A stretch of 64,000 nt of DNA. It comes from Phialocephala subalpina. Its lineage: Eukaryota; Ascomycota; Leotiomycetes; Helotiales; Mollisiaceae. The DNA lies in assembly GCA_900073065.1 (NCBI GenBank), contig FJOG01000026.1:868470-932469 (forward strand), in the 5' to 3' direction. Positions 24,666-35,833 of this stretch are shown piece by piece. Every line of letters starts with the position of its first letter. Position 1 is the first letter of the stretch. The position numbers and the translations under genes were made by a program. The notes beneath the pieces are model-generated. The model did no database searches. It saw only the letters and a program-made list of their open reading frames with translations, and was not told the origin of the DNA.

Positions 24666-25046
24666 GTTTCAAGAGGTACCCCCTAATGAAATACTATAGT
24701 AATTAATGAGGCTCTTAAAGCTTTGCAACTAGCGGCCGCACCGGAAGAACTTTATTCCATCGCGAGTTACTTTCCTTCAAATTAGAATTTATTATTTCTT
24801 TTTATACTCTTTAGTAACCTCAAATTAAAAGCTTTTGACTTGAAACTTAGAATATAAACTGACTAATAAAGTCGAAGACTTTATAGCCTACGCAGGGCGC
24901 CCTTGCGAGGCCTGCGGAGCAATATGCGCGTCGAAATAAAGAAAAAGGCCGTTTGCAGGCTCGCTTATCGAGCCAATCAGAGCGGGCGGCCCCTTTCCTT
25001 CGGAACGCGAGAAGCATGTTAAAAGTTTTATTAAATTATAATAACT
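24666..25046. other. Mixed-composition repeat remnant, no gene
   Basis: A short stretch that alternates AT-rich and GC-rich blocks (GCCTGCGG near 24910, GGGCGGCCCC near 24985). It lies between the AT island and the end of P450 no. 1. It looks like the edge of a degenerate repeat, but I cannot name a family. Confidence 0.35.
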
Positions 25047-26940
25047 TTATTCCCATTGTGATAGAAATTCCAACGCCCCGACTAATTCCCTTTCTATAGA
25101 TACAAGATGCTCCTTACTCCGCGGTATTACTTTTACCTTGAAGGGTAGCGGGCTGACTAATATGGCGGAAGTATACCCGTTAGGATCTAAAGGCAACGTG
25201 TTTCCCATAATATCAGTAGGCTCTGAGATGTCAAATGCCCAGAGCAACTTCGCAGCAATTCGCCACATATTTCGTTCGGCAAGATGTATACCGGGACACA
25301 TACGCCGGCCTGCTCCATAGCCATAATGATGTGGAAACCAGTGTCAGTCTAAGAAGAGAATTCTCGAGAGGAAGACTTATCTCGGTTATTGTAGTCTGGC
25401 CCTACCGCATACTCATTCGCAAGTTTGGGATGGCCAAGGTACCGGTCGGGATTGAATTGATCATGATTCGAGAAAATCTCTTCGTTCTGATGAATGGCCC
25501 ATATACCGACAAAGACCATTGTTCCTTTCGGAATAAACATGCCCTCATATTCATCATCTGATGATAATTTTAGCTTTGTATCTGGAATGAGGACTTAGGA
25601 TCCATGCTTGCCTTGATTCACCATGTGTGGCAAGCCTGCAGGAGCTCTACTTCGAGTCAGAAGAGTACATTCCAACGCAGCTAATGTAGTAGACTTACGT
25701 CGGACGCCACCTCATTCCTTCCTTGACGCAGGCATTGATATATGGGAGATCCTCGAAGTCCGAAAACAATGGAGCCCTTTCTGTCCCACAAACTCTATCG
25801 ATTTCCTCTCGGGCTTTCCTCTGCACATCCGGATACTTGGCAAATGCAAGGATCAAAGTCAATATATGATTTGCAGTAGTGTCGGCTCCGGCTTCGAGCA
25901 GCTCCCCAAAGAGATTGTTGAATGCGTGTTGGGACATTGGCCAGCCGTTCTTCTCGTAGTCATCGAGCTTATTGTCGATAAAGCAGTCTCGTTTGTCTCC
26001 TCGGGCCCTGCGTTCGTCAACAATCGACCTTGCCTTGGTCCACATATCGTCCATGGTTTTCCGCGTCTTGACAGCCCGTCTCTTCCAATGCCCAGGGAAG
26101 AGTCGGAGAAAGGGAAATTCATCAATTGGAGGATTTGCTCCAGGTTCTTGTGCGGTAAGCCACTATAAATTCTTTAGCCTACTGATCGCGAAAATGAGGC
26201 GAGTTCTCTGGAGTTCTCTACCTGTTCCATCAAAGCATAGAGATCCTTGTACCAGAAAGAGTCTACATCTACTGCTCTCTGCCCGTACAGCAATGTGGTG
26301 GCTACCGATGCAGTATAAAGTTTCGCCAGTTCGAATATCTCATCCGGCCGTTTCAGAAGATTGTTCATGAAAATGACGGCTCTGTGCGAAAACGCTCGAG
26401 TCAGCTCAAGGGGCCAATGGGAAAGATGTAGCGGGCCCCTTACTCAGCTTCTTGGATTCGCCAGTGCTTTTCGTCTAGGAGTTTTGGGTTGAGGTTGCGT
26501 GTCACGACCGATCGTTTCTCTCTCCACGACGGACCTTGCGATTCGAGCGTCAAGTGGTCGCCGTGGGTGATATAATTGGCCACGTATTGGGGAGGTCTGT
26601 CGGAATAGATGCTACCCTTCTTGTCCATCAATGAATGAACTGACTTACGATCGCACAAAACAACAATGTTCGTCGTGCCAACTGTTAGTGAAAATACCGA
26701 ACCATACTCCTGGGCCCAGGCATGGAACCTAAACGGCCGCAATCAGATTGAGGGAAACACGTCATTATTTGCTTGCTCTTACTTTTTGCCCAGACCAGTC
26801 GTTGGAATCTGGAGCGCGTTGCCAAAAAACGGGATCGTTGGTGGGCCTTTCGGCATGCGAGGATGACGCCGACCAATTCGTGATATGCGGTAAATGGAAT
26901 ACGCTATCAGCGACAGGAGTACATAGAATGGAATAGACAT
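25047..26940 (-). pseudogene. Cytochrome P450 no. 1, near-complete, damaged splice sites
   Basis: Starts at 26940 with an N-terminal membrane anchor (PFYVLLSLIAYSIYRI) and a Pro-rich hinge (MPKGPPTIPFFGN). Exons fit 26940-26783, 26728-26444, 26381-26222 and 26162-25699, then two further pieces down to 25047. All P450 signatures are present: I-helix AGADTT, K-helix KEGMRWRP (ExxR), a PERF-like FNPDRYLG, and the haem loop YGAGRRMCPG with the cysteine ligand. The last intron is the problem. By comparison with P450 no. 2 its donor should be GTAAG but reads ATAAG (25380), and the likely acceptor before HYGYGAGRR reads CAC (25331). Reading through meets TAG. I infer loss of function. Regulated alternative splicing is less likely. 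Diverges from the SDR at 27.5 kb. Confidence 0.75.
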
Positions 26941-27477
26941 ATTGAGAGTGAGAGGCTAATTCTTTTCAACGTATGTCGACCCAAAAAGCCAATCTTGGTG
27001 GGATATCTGCTCACGAAAGGCCGGCCGCCGGCTGGGTCGTGGAATCCTTATCAACTAAGAACGGGGGATATGTCCAAATAATTCTAGGGCGCGGGGTGCG
27101 GGGGCGGGGCGTTGTTGGAGCGACTCTGCGTCCTTCACTATGTTAGGAATATCATCAACGGAATCCGGACTCATTTCGGATATCAAAGTAACAAATATGA
27201 TCGACAATTTTGCCTCGACCACCACCTCATCACTCTTCCAGCTACATTGAGAAACAGACGTCCTGATTATCGGACAGTCTTCGCCCTGTATTTCGACTGA
27301 CGCGCCGCTGAATCAAGCCGAGAATGATCCGTAAACAAAGAACGTAAGGTGCGACCGAAAGAACCAGAGCGACGACGAGTCCGCTGAGAGTGACAATTCT
27401 TGCTGCCTTTTTGAAGATCAATCTTCTCTGCTTGAAATTGTTCTCAAATTCGTATCACCTTGCTAATACGCACACGA
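26941..27477. promoter_or_regulatory. Divergent intergenic region, P450 no. 1 / SDR
   Basis: 537 bp separate the start codons of two oppositely transcribed genes, the arrangement of a shared cluster promoter. It includes a G-rich block near 27088-27110. No specific regulator site can be assigned by eye. Confidence 0.45.
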
Positions 27478-28412
27478 TGTCAGTCCAAGGTCGAGTCGCA
27501 ATCGTCACGGGAGCCGGCATGGGCCTGGGACGAGAATACGCCCTCGCCCTCGCCGCCGCCGGCGCAAAGGTCATTGTGAATGACTATGGCGGAGATCTGG
27601 ATGGTATTCCAGGTACCTCAGAAAGAGCCCAATCCGTTGTCGATGAGATTACAAAAGCAGGAGGCACCGCAACTGCCGACGGTCACGACGTCTCTAAGGA
27701 TGCTAAGACGATCATTGCAGCTGCAGTCCGCGCCTACGGCACGGTCGATATACTGGTCAACAACGCTGGCATCTCCGGAAAACCTTCCTCGCATGACGAT
27801 GTCGACGGCGAAGCATTTATGCGCGTTCTCGAAATCGGTGTCCTGGGCACGTCGCTCATGACCAGCGCAGCCTACGCAACTATGCGACAACAGGGATACG
27901 GACGCGTGATCAATGTCTCTTCCAATGCAGTATACGGATTCGGCGCTGGGGGCGACTGTGCATATGCCGCGTCGAAGGGCGCGATATATGCCCTGACCAG
28001 AGATCTAGGGCGCTATGCCCCCAGAGACGGGATCAAGATCAATGGAATTTTGCCAAGTGGATGGTCGAGGATGGGCGATATGAGCGAAGGGACAAAGCTG
28101 GTTACGAGGACGTATTTTGATCCGGCGAAGATCAGCCCTTTTGTTGTGCTGCTCGCGAGTGGGGAGTGTCCAGTTTCGGGGGAGATGTTTACGTGCTCTG
28201 CTGGAAGGGCGTCGAGGGAGACGCTGGCGACGTATCCAGGCAGCAATGCGGGGACTGCTGAGGGGTGGTTAAGAGATTGGGATAAGGTGTTTGGGACGAC
28301 AGACAAGCCGTATATTGCGACCAGCTGTCTGGATCATGTACAGTATGTAGTGAAAAACGCCACGGGAAAGGAGATGGAAGCCATTGCGGAATTTGGGATT
28401 GCTGCGAAGTAA
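27478..28412 (+). CDS. Short-chain dehydrogenase/reductase
   Basis: Single exon. I prefer the ATG at 27478 (MSVQGRVAIVTG) over the in-frame upstream one because the Rossmann fold begins here. The product is about 311 aa. The cofactor loop is TGAGMGLG, followed by IVNDYGGD at the end of strand 2, where an Asp favours NAD(H). NNAG and the catalytic Ser...Tyr-x3-Lys (INVSSNAV and YAASKGA) are intact. The long C-terminal part (GWLRDWDKVFG) is unlike minimal SDRs and resembles the SDRs related to the dehydrogenase part of peroxisomal multifunctional enzymes. There is no C-terminal SKL-type signal. It lies between a P450 and an aromatic hydroxylase relic. A dihydrodiol or alcohol oxidation step is an inference only. 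Confidence 0.85.
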
Positions 28413-28639
28413 CATCGTGAAGAGATATTCACAATTTTGGCCAAAAACGACTTGTGCTGCCATAGGTGGATCTGGTGTGAGACCTGTGAAGCCAAGAAAA
28501 TCTTCGTCTTTGAAGTGAATTGCCAAGTATCATTTCGCCGAGCCCCCGATCAATTGAAAGCCACTACAGCCTTAATAAGCATATAGGAACATCGCTGGTT
28601 TATTGCCTAATTACATAATCTATAAAACCAAATCTAACC

Positions 28640-29760
28640 CTACAAAATAATCCTCACAACCCGTACCAACTTATCTGCACAAGCCACTTCATCGCCCAAA
28701 ACATCCCTACATCTCCAAGCCACAAAACGGTCAGGTTTCACCAGAACGACACCCGATTCATTTACCCCCTTAGGCTTCCCAATCCGAATACACGTCCACC
28801 CAGTCTTGTCCAACGCCAATGGAGTAAGCCCTTATCTCAATGTTTAATTCCTTCCCAACAATCACCGCTGCCAGTTTCCACGTCTCGCCTCTAATCCCCG
28901 TGAGGAGAGTGAACCTCCCCTTCCCAGCGAGATCCACAGTCGATATCACATCAACTGGACATCTCTTGTTCAGCCAAACATGAGGAAGTCGCTTTCCAGG
29001 GTATGTGCTCGGCATGTAGTGAAGTACTGGATCCTCGGCAGCATGACCCTCCAACGCGAACGGTACTGGCTCATCTGCCGCGTAAACTCCGGGACCTGTG
29101 TAGAACTAATTCATCTCAATCCCCAATCCATGGAACTCGTAAGACGTGCCTTTGATAGCGGCTTCGGCCCTCAGGAGTTAGAGCTGCAAGTTCGTTGAGC
29201 ATGGCCACACGGTCTGAAAGCTCCTCTGGATACATTAACACCTCCCAGATGCGGGAGTGCTCGCGGAAAGATGTATTAGCACGAGTGATAATGGATTGGC
29301 TGACGGGTTGCGGCTCTATGCTGAAGGTTGACAGGAGATTCGATGATGCGTAACCCTTTAGGACATTGGCAATTTTCCAGGCAAGATTGAAGGCGTCTTT
29401 GGTCCTGGAATTCGAGCCAAGGCCGTTGAAAGGAGGATGGCGATGCACTGCATCGCCAAGGCAGAAGACATTGTCTCGAGAGTACTCTTCTGCCACAATC
29501 TCATTGATCGTCCATTGGGATATATCCAGGATCTTTGCTGGAATCGTGTCGTCACCGATAAAGTTCTTGACTTGGGCTAGATGTTCTTCCTTTGATGGCT
29601 TTGGCCGCTCGACGCCAGGCTTAGGAAACAAGATGAACGTCCATCCGTCCATGGCTTTACCATTCGGATAATCGCCATCCATCCCAAATCACAATGCGGC
29701 CGATTGACTTTGGAAAGTCAGCTTGGTCTAATTATCTGAACATGGCAAACCGTGAATCGC
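28640..29760 (-). pseudogene. FAD-dependent aromatic (phenol-type) hydroxylase, truncated and broken
   Basis: The C-terminal two-thirds of a PheA/TfdB-type flavoprotein monooxygenase. It has the second FAD motif (VFCLGDAVHRHPPFNGLGSN), DAFNLAWKIANVLKG, and a thioredoxin-like C-terminal domain (RLPHVWLN, RFTLLTGI, DWVDVYSDW). The N-terminal GxGxxG region is absent because the dioxygenase gene begins where it should lie. Lesions seen: a frame break near 29680, an in-frame TAG at 29106-29108 in GIEMN-stop-FYTGPGVY (CAG to TAG is the likely origin), and a frame slip near 28770 after DWEA. Beyond the slip, VVLVKPDRFVAWR continues to a stop at 28640. Such enzymes hydroxylate phenols ortho to an existing hydroxyl, making catechols for ring cleavage. 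Confidence 0.75.
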
Positions 29761-29931
29761 ATGTTGTAGAGATTTATAATCAGCGGGTGAATTGGCTTGA
29801 AAGCGGACATTGTCAATATCTAGTCTCATCGAGGCGTTATAATTGTCTACTCCGTTTGATCAATCCATAACCTTATCAGAAATTATCCAGTCTACACAAT
29901 AACTCATTTGTTTTAAGCTTCCTTCGCGGAA

Positions 29932-31237
29932 ATGGGCTCCATCGACGAACACCCTCGCAAAATCCACTCAAACGTATTTTCCATGTCTATCTACTATGTA
30001 CACGCCTCTAGCTCCATCGCCAAGTAGAAAGGGTTTCACAACGATTTCGGCTTCTTCGAGTGCACATCGAGATCGCCCAGCTCCAACAAAACCTACTTCC
30101 ACGGCTACGGCGACGGTCCTTGGGTTTACTGCCTCAGCGCCGGCGACCAAGACAAATTCGGGGGTGCGGGCTTCGTTGTTGAGAGCTTGGATAATTTAGA
30201 ATATACTGCGAAGATACTGCCAGAAGCGACGGCCATTTATAGGTTGAAAGACGCTCCAGGAGAAGAAAAAGGTGTGACGTTCAAGGACCTGGTGGATGGG
30301 TGGCCAATGCATTTGGTGTGGGGTCAGGAGGAGAGGAAGCTGGATCTAGACGATGATCATTCATTTCCGAGGATAGATTTCGATTTCATAAATTGTTATT
30401 TGTGAGCTGTTGTGCTACTTCCTTGCTTTACTTAGTATGCTTACTTTTGTCTAGCCCTTAGTGAAGACGAGACCAGCGAACAAATTCCAACGACTTGAGA
30501 AGCGTAAGGCTGTCATAGACATAACTGGACAAGACGACTAACCACTTTTCCACGCAGGTTCGACGCCCGTCCACAAACTTGGCCATTACGGAATAGTGAT
30601 GAAAGATTTTACGAAGACATACGAGTTCTATACTTCCGTTTCAATCTCGTAGCCAGCGATGTAAGTCTCCAGGGTCAACCTGAAACTCAAGCCACCGTCA
30701 AAACTACATTCAGGAAGTATATAGTTAATACGATATAATTCCAGCTCCTTCACACCCCCGAGGGCCACAACGTCATAGCTTTCAATCGAATTGACCGAAG
30801 CCCTACTACCCTCGTCGACCATCATCCCTTCTTTTTCTTCGAGGGACCCGTTAGCCACGTGCACTACTCCTCCTTCGAAACCACGACTTCGACACTCAAG
30901 TACTCGGCCACAACTGGCTGCGCTAAAAAGTCTACCAGGTATGCTGGGGCGTGGGAAGGCATATCATGGGTAGTCAGATCTTCGCCTACTGGTTTGACCC
31001 GTCGAAATTCATCCTGGAGCACTATGTCGATGGCGATTTGATGGATAACAAGGAGCCGACTAACGTTAGTGTATCAAGCAATGATAATTTGGTTGTGTGA
31101 GGTGAGTAACCTCAAGCTTTCCCCGCTCTCTCTTCGACAATTGAATTGGGCTGTCAGGCTAATGGTTTTGTCATGCTGTAGGTCCGGATTTACCACCAAT
31201 ATTTTTTGATATGAGAAAGCAAAGTAATGCAGGTTAA
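29932..31237 (+). pseudogene. Extradiol (glyoxalase-fold) ring-cleavage dioxygenase, broken
   Basis: The translation follows a fungal glyoxalase/dihydroxybiphenyl-dioxygenase-type protein. The first half has NDFGFFEC, YFHGYGDGPWVYCL, GGAGFVVES and GWPMHLVWGQE. The second half has PVHKLGHYGIV, VDHHPFFFFEGP, VHYSSFET, IMGSQIFAYWFDPSKFILEHYVDGD and GPDLPP. The VHKLGH, SHVHYSSFE and LEHYVDGD histidine/glutamate sites are the likely Fe(II) ligands by family analogy. Lesions: TAG at 30025-30027, one-base slips near 30635 and 30885, TAA at 30924-30926 (NWLR-stop-K) and TGA at 31098-31100 where Trp is expected. Introns are otherwise recognisable. It diverges from the hydroxylase relic, so product and next enzyme were neighbours. 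Confidence 0.75.
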
Positions 31238-31364
31238 AAAGCACCCTCTTCTGTAACTGGCCACCATGTAGCAAGAAAATGGCTGAATGGCATTAAATGG
31301 CTATCTAGAAGGCAATCGCCACCCAACTCGTTATGCGCCATGAATCCATAAGTCATCATGCTGT

Positions 31365-34360
31365 CTAGTACACACAGCTCCCACTTAGTAACTCATCTAT
31401 GTAATTCGGCAGCTCCGTATTCCACCCATTCATGTGCATCCCAAACGACAGCCCTTGCAGCGGATCATCATTCATGCCCAAACACTGGCCTTCTTGTGTC
31501 CCCGAAAATATAATTCCTCCCTGATCATTCGTATATGAGGGCGAGACTGACGTTCCACCATCTGAGTGCTGCGCCTGCTGCAGTACGTCTTTGTCCGTTT
31601 GCGACGAGAAGTACATGAAGTCAAGCGCGGAAAGCGCGGGGGACAGCGGTGCGAGATTGGGCCGGGGACTTTGAGGTTGATGTTGTGATTTATGTTGTAG
31701 CTGTGACTGTGGCTGCTCGTGGCTTTGAAAATAATCGTCTCGGAATTGAAAACTTGACTTGGGGCTGTTTGCTAATGTGGGCCGGTGCTGGTTGCATAAG
31801 CTGCTGGATCCGCGAGGATTGCAGCTGATGGGGTCCTCGGATTGAAGGGGCTGTCCTGTGGCAAACGCAGATTAGTAAACTTCGTATTAACGTGAGACAG
31901 TATTTACCATTGGCAGATTGTGAGTCTGTTTGTTTGTCCTGAGTATCGGAAATTGACACGGAAGGCGACAGGCCATCTGTTCTTGAGTGTTTACGCATCT
32001 GTGGTTTGCGATATGCTTTCTGCTGGACATTGTTTGGTTTTTTTGGAACCGGAATGCGAAACAGCTCGAGTTGTGACTCTAAGGTTTCAAGATTCCGTTG
32101 CATCGCGGTCTGGATATCCCAGAAGGAAACACATTTCCTGTATGTCATGTTTAATACCTCAAACTTCGACTTGATGAGAGATATGTTTGTTCCCGGTGGG
32201 CCGAATTCCTTATGGACCAGCTGTACCGCAGATGCAAGCCATATTGTGCTGGAGAGAAAATTGTTGATCCACTGGATATGGTCATCGCTGCTGCAGCGGA
32301 TGATTTTTAGGATCTCATCGGCAGCATCGAAGTATTGATTCATGGCAAGATTGTCACTGCTGTTCATGCGACTTGGTGTTGGACAGCCGCCCGACTTTCC
32401 CGTTCGTCTGTCTCGGGTTGTACGACACTCGGAAGCCGGTTCTCTGAATATGTCGTAGTGGTAGATCATGAGCTTTGCGAGCTGGGTCATTACGTGGATA
32501 TTGTATACCCCGCAGTGACGCTGTCGTACCGAAGATATCTGGCCGGGTTGTCGGGCGTCGAATCCGAGGTACTGGTTTCGGTATCTCAGATGTGGAGGCA
32601 ACGCCTGGACAAAGCAGTAGACGGAATTGGTGAGAGTTTCCAGCTTCTCCTTCGCCTGTTCCGTTATCGTAGCGTTGTGTTTTTGGTCTTTGCTCGATCT
32701 GGCTGATAGCCGATGTGCAGACGGTGAGGAGAGATTTGGAACGCCTCTCGGGCTAGATATCGACTGTGCCTCCTTCATCATGGAGTTTATGACAATGAAC
32801 CACGCTTTAGGAGAGTGGTTCCCAGAATCTTGTAGTGTTTTCCACCGACGAACCGGATCTGGCTCGAAGAAGCAACTCGCCTGGGGTTTGCACGTGAACC
32901 AATGCTCGTCCTCGATAGGAAGAAAGGTCTCAATCTGGGACCAGTCCACGGCTGTTGGACATCTCCGGACAGTGCTGGCGAAGACATCCATTTCCCAGAT
33001 AGCCCACCAGACTCTGCGCTTCTCCTCGTCGTCGCACCACTGCTGAGCGTCTACGAGTTCCCGTGAGTGTGTAGCATCCACGAGATGCAGGTTCAATTCG
33101 TATGCGAGACGCACGCACATCCCAAGAGACCTCCATGCCTTGCCACGTACACCTTGTGTGAGCTGACCGTGAGCAATGAGGACTAAGGCTTGGACGACGC
33201 AAAGAGACGGTGCCTCGTCGCCGCACTCCCTGAGTGCCTCGTCGGCGAATTTCGAAGCTAGTTCGAGGAAGAACGTAGGTTGGTGGGCAGTTTGCGCCGG
33301 ACTATTCAAGTCATAGCCCTGCCCGTCGTGATCTTCTGGAGTGCAGAATCTCGCGGAAAATGCAAGGACAGATGCCAAAAGGGCATGTACCTGAGCTACA
33401 GAGCCAGAGCCAGTGTTTCGAACCTTTTCTTCAAAGGTCGGCTCATGGAAAATGTTTATAGCAGTCATGTTATCAAAGTAAATCTTGATCCTAGACTGAA
33501 GTTTAGCGATGGCTCCCGACTGTTCCACGTCGCTTTTGGACCTACATCGTCTCCAGTGCATCTGGTGACACATCAAGCGCGGACGAAGCGCGGGCGAGCA
33601 TCATGGCCCTCCCATTCTCCAGTCTAGATCTCGGCGATGTGTTCTTCTCGGGCGTGGAAGCTTCATGGGCTGGATGCAAAATGAAGGAGAGGTCGTGGAT
33701 GTTTATCGAATGGTCGCGTGTACTCCCTTGGCTTTCGATTGCCCTATTCGACGAAGTCTGCCCTCGACTGATCCCCGCGGTGGGAATGTTTGCCGGAGCA
33801 TTGTCGCCATCCTCTTCTTTCGACGAGGGTCTACTTTTACCAGCCGCTACTGTGCTTGATTCTTCTGATATGAGATTCGCGTTAGGAGATAACGCAGCTT
33901 CATCGTCGTTGGCCCCATCTGCACGCCGCCTCTTGCGATTCCGTTGCGTTGAGCCTGCTACACGTCAGCTGCTGGACTTTGTCCTGTCGCCGCGCGGCTC
34001 CGTACCTATCTTAGGACCCGGCTTCAATATTCTCGCCGGGTATTCGCAGGCTTGCAATGTTCGTTCACAAACTGAACAGCGGGGTAGTTCTCGACCACCG
34101 TGGCACGTTGTTAACATGGACGCTAGAATGTTTCTGGGACTGTGTCATCTGACTCACCATCTTATTTTGCGCCTGCAATTGAGATTTGTAAGTTAGTCGC
34201 GGAACATAGCTGCAAAGCCCGGCGAGAAGAAGGAGAAGAGAACGCACTTCCGACACGCATGACAGGCAATGTGTGACTTGGGAGATTCCTCCTCCCTCGA
34301 GCTGGGGCTGGGGCTGGGGCTGGGGCTGGGGCTGGATCTGTCGCCGTCAATTGTTGACAT
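31365..34360 (-). CDS. Zn2Cys6 transcription factor, one defective acceptor site
   Basis: Six exons (34360-34248, 34172-34158, 34097-34006, 33957-33546, 33490-31908, 31855-31365) keep phase and give 901 aa. A (Ser-Pro) repeat near residues 10-19 precedes the binuclear cluster CHACRKRKIRC, then GRELPRCSVCERTLQACEYP across two introns. The linker carries DLSFILHPAHEASTP, a motif seen in related regulators. The middle (IKIYFDNMTAINIFHEPTF onward) is the fungal-specific regulatory domain. The C-terminus is Gln/Ser-rich. The exon-3 acceptor that restores the zinc cluster reads GG at 34099-34098 instead of AG, and no other AG keeps the frame. The rest has canonical sites. It is probably the local regulator of the aromatic cluster, perhaps inactivated. 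Confidence 0.75.
34301..34335. repeat. (GGGGCT)n hexanucleotide repeat
   Basis: About five to six tandem GGGGCT units. On the minus strand they encode the Ser-Pro repeat at the N-terminus of the Zn2Cys6 regulator, so length changes alter the protein without shifting the frame. Confidence 0.85.
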
Positions 34361-35009
34361 TATGCGTATATGATTGTGAATGTCCTGTATTGAAGTCGTT
34401 GATCGTTAATCGTGGATCTCGACGGCTGTTGAAGAGGGTACGTTGTAATAAAAGCTTGATTCAATTGAATTGAATTGCATAACCGAGATAGTGCGGGGCC
34501 CCGGGTTCACTCGAGTGGACTAGACTACCCTAGCCTAGTGTCCATGAAGCCGAGTCAGAAAAGCAGGGGTCACGAGAATGAGGAGGAGAAGGGTATTCAT
34601 TAAAGAGCGCAGCAACTGCGACCTATCTACACCCCTAGCGCATACTGAGTAAGCATCGCTTACCATAACAGAGTCCCGTGATGATCAGCCTCAGCCTCAG
34701 CCACAACCAGGCTTCTGGCTCATAGCATTTTAATGGCCAGCCTGTGATTTGATTTGAATCAATTGACAGGGATCCTCCGCTCACCAAATTGTTTACGGAC
34801 GAATTTCGGTCCATCTCCGACACTACTTCTCGACACAGCGGTACGGAATCGTCGACTTGGCACGATATTACAAAGCAAAAAAGTATGTAGATTGCTCAAT
34901 TGAGTCCTACCCAATGATGTGTTCGTTTCTCCACTGGGGTGACCTGACCAAGGCAAGATTCGCCTCAGGCTGCATAAAACTTTACGCGAATACGCTACGC
35001 GAAGCCCCA
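34361..35009. other. Intergenic region, no gene seen
   Basis: This is the upstream region of the Zn2Cys6 regulator and the downstream region of the ABM-like gene. There is a short AT palindrome (TTCAATTGAATTGAATTG) near 34459-34476. No coding signal is convincing. Confidence 0.45.
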
Positions 35010-35833
35010 TCACAACGATCCATGGACTAGCTGAAGCTCCACAATGTGCCATGGCACAACAAACTCCTTATAATACTCAAAAAGGGCATCAATGCACGCC
35101 TTAAACGTCGGCCTCCTCTCAAACTCCTCGTGATGTGCCTATTAAGTCAGCACATTTCCTACACAAGCCTATCCTCTCCCCTTCTCGCATGATACGAAAG
35201 AAGAACCTGGAAATAAAATACTCACATCTACGCTCTTCCAATTAATCAACAACAACTGATCCTGCGGGTTCTCTATCAACGGGCTTATGAAATGCCCATC
35301 GCAGCCCTGGTCCTCGTTTAAAATCGGAACAACCACCTTCCTAAATTGTTCATAATACCCCGCCACGCCACCCTCGACGACCTTTGTGAGTGCAACTTCA
35401 ATTGCCGGGCTGTTCAGGATTGCTTTCAGGTGCGCTACGTCATCGAGCTCAGAAGTCGAGAGCAGCGCGTGATTCTGCCATGTGATATGACGCCCGTTCA
35501 TTGCGGGTTGCAGGTCTTTGTGGAAAGTTGCGTACGCGTGGGAGGTGAAGAACGCGTGACTGGAGGCGAGCGAGGACCAGAGTAGGATGGCGATTTCGGT
35601 GAAGCGGTCTTCATATTTCCTGCCGCGCCAAATGGCGAGGAGGCCAGGTGACCTAGGAGGGAGCCTTAGCGTCTAAAGTACAAGTGCTGTTTACCTGGAC
35701 TTCCTGGAATTGAGGAGAGAACTTACTGCTTTAAAATCTCAAAAGCTGGCGCGAGATCCTTGTTGATTTCTGCGTTATCAGGGACTGGGCGATGCGGAAT
35801 AGAGATGACTTGGAGAGCTTGTTTGGCCGCCAT
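35010..35833 (-). CDS. ABM-like (dimeric alpha-beta barrel) small protein
   Basis: Three exons (35833-35727, 35652-35226, 35138-35010) join in phase with canonical sites to 220 aa. There is no signal peptide. The C-terminal part reads LLLINWKSVD and then HHEEFERRPTFKACIDAL. This is the pattern (W-x-S-x-D/E-x-H-x-x-F) of antibiotic-biosynthesis-monooxygenase-like domains in fungi, often found as two copies. Here the N-terminal half may be the first, diverged copy. Such domains act as cofactor-free oxygenases or bind small aromatic metabolites. The role here is inferred only, and the identification rests on one short motif. Confidence 0.5.

Noticed and set aside
29968..30150. Minus-strand frame that looks like the N-terminus of the flavin hydroxylase (VAGAEAVNPRTVAV)
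   Set aside because: It is the shadow of the dioxygenase, whose plus-strand translation has strong family motifs at the same place. It has no GxGxxG.
33965..33967. In-frame TGA in the zinc-cluster regulator's linker
   Set aside because: It lies in an intron with a GTACGG donor (34005), the branch point CTGAC and a TAG acceptor (33958). Removing it keeps the frame, so it is not a nonsense mutation.
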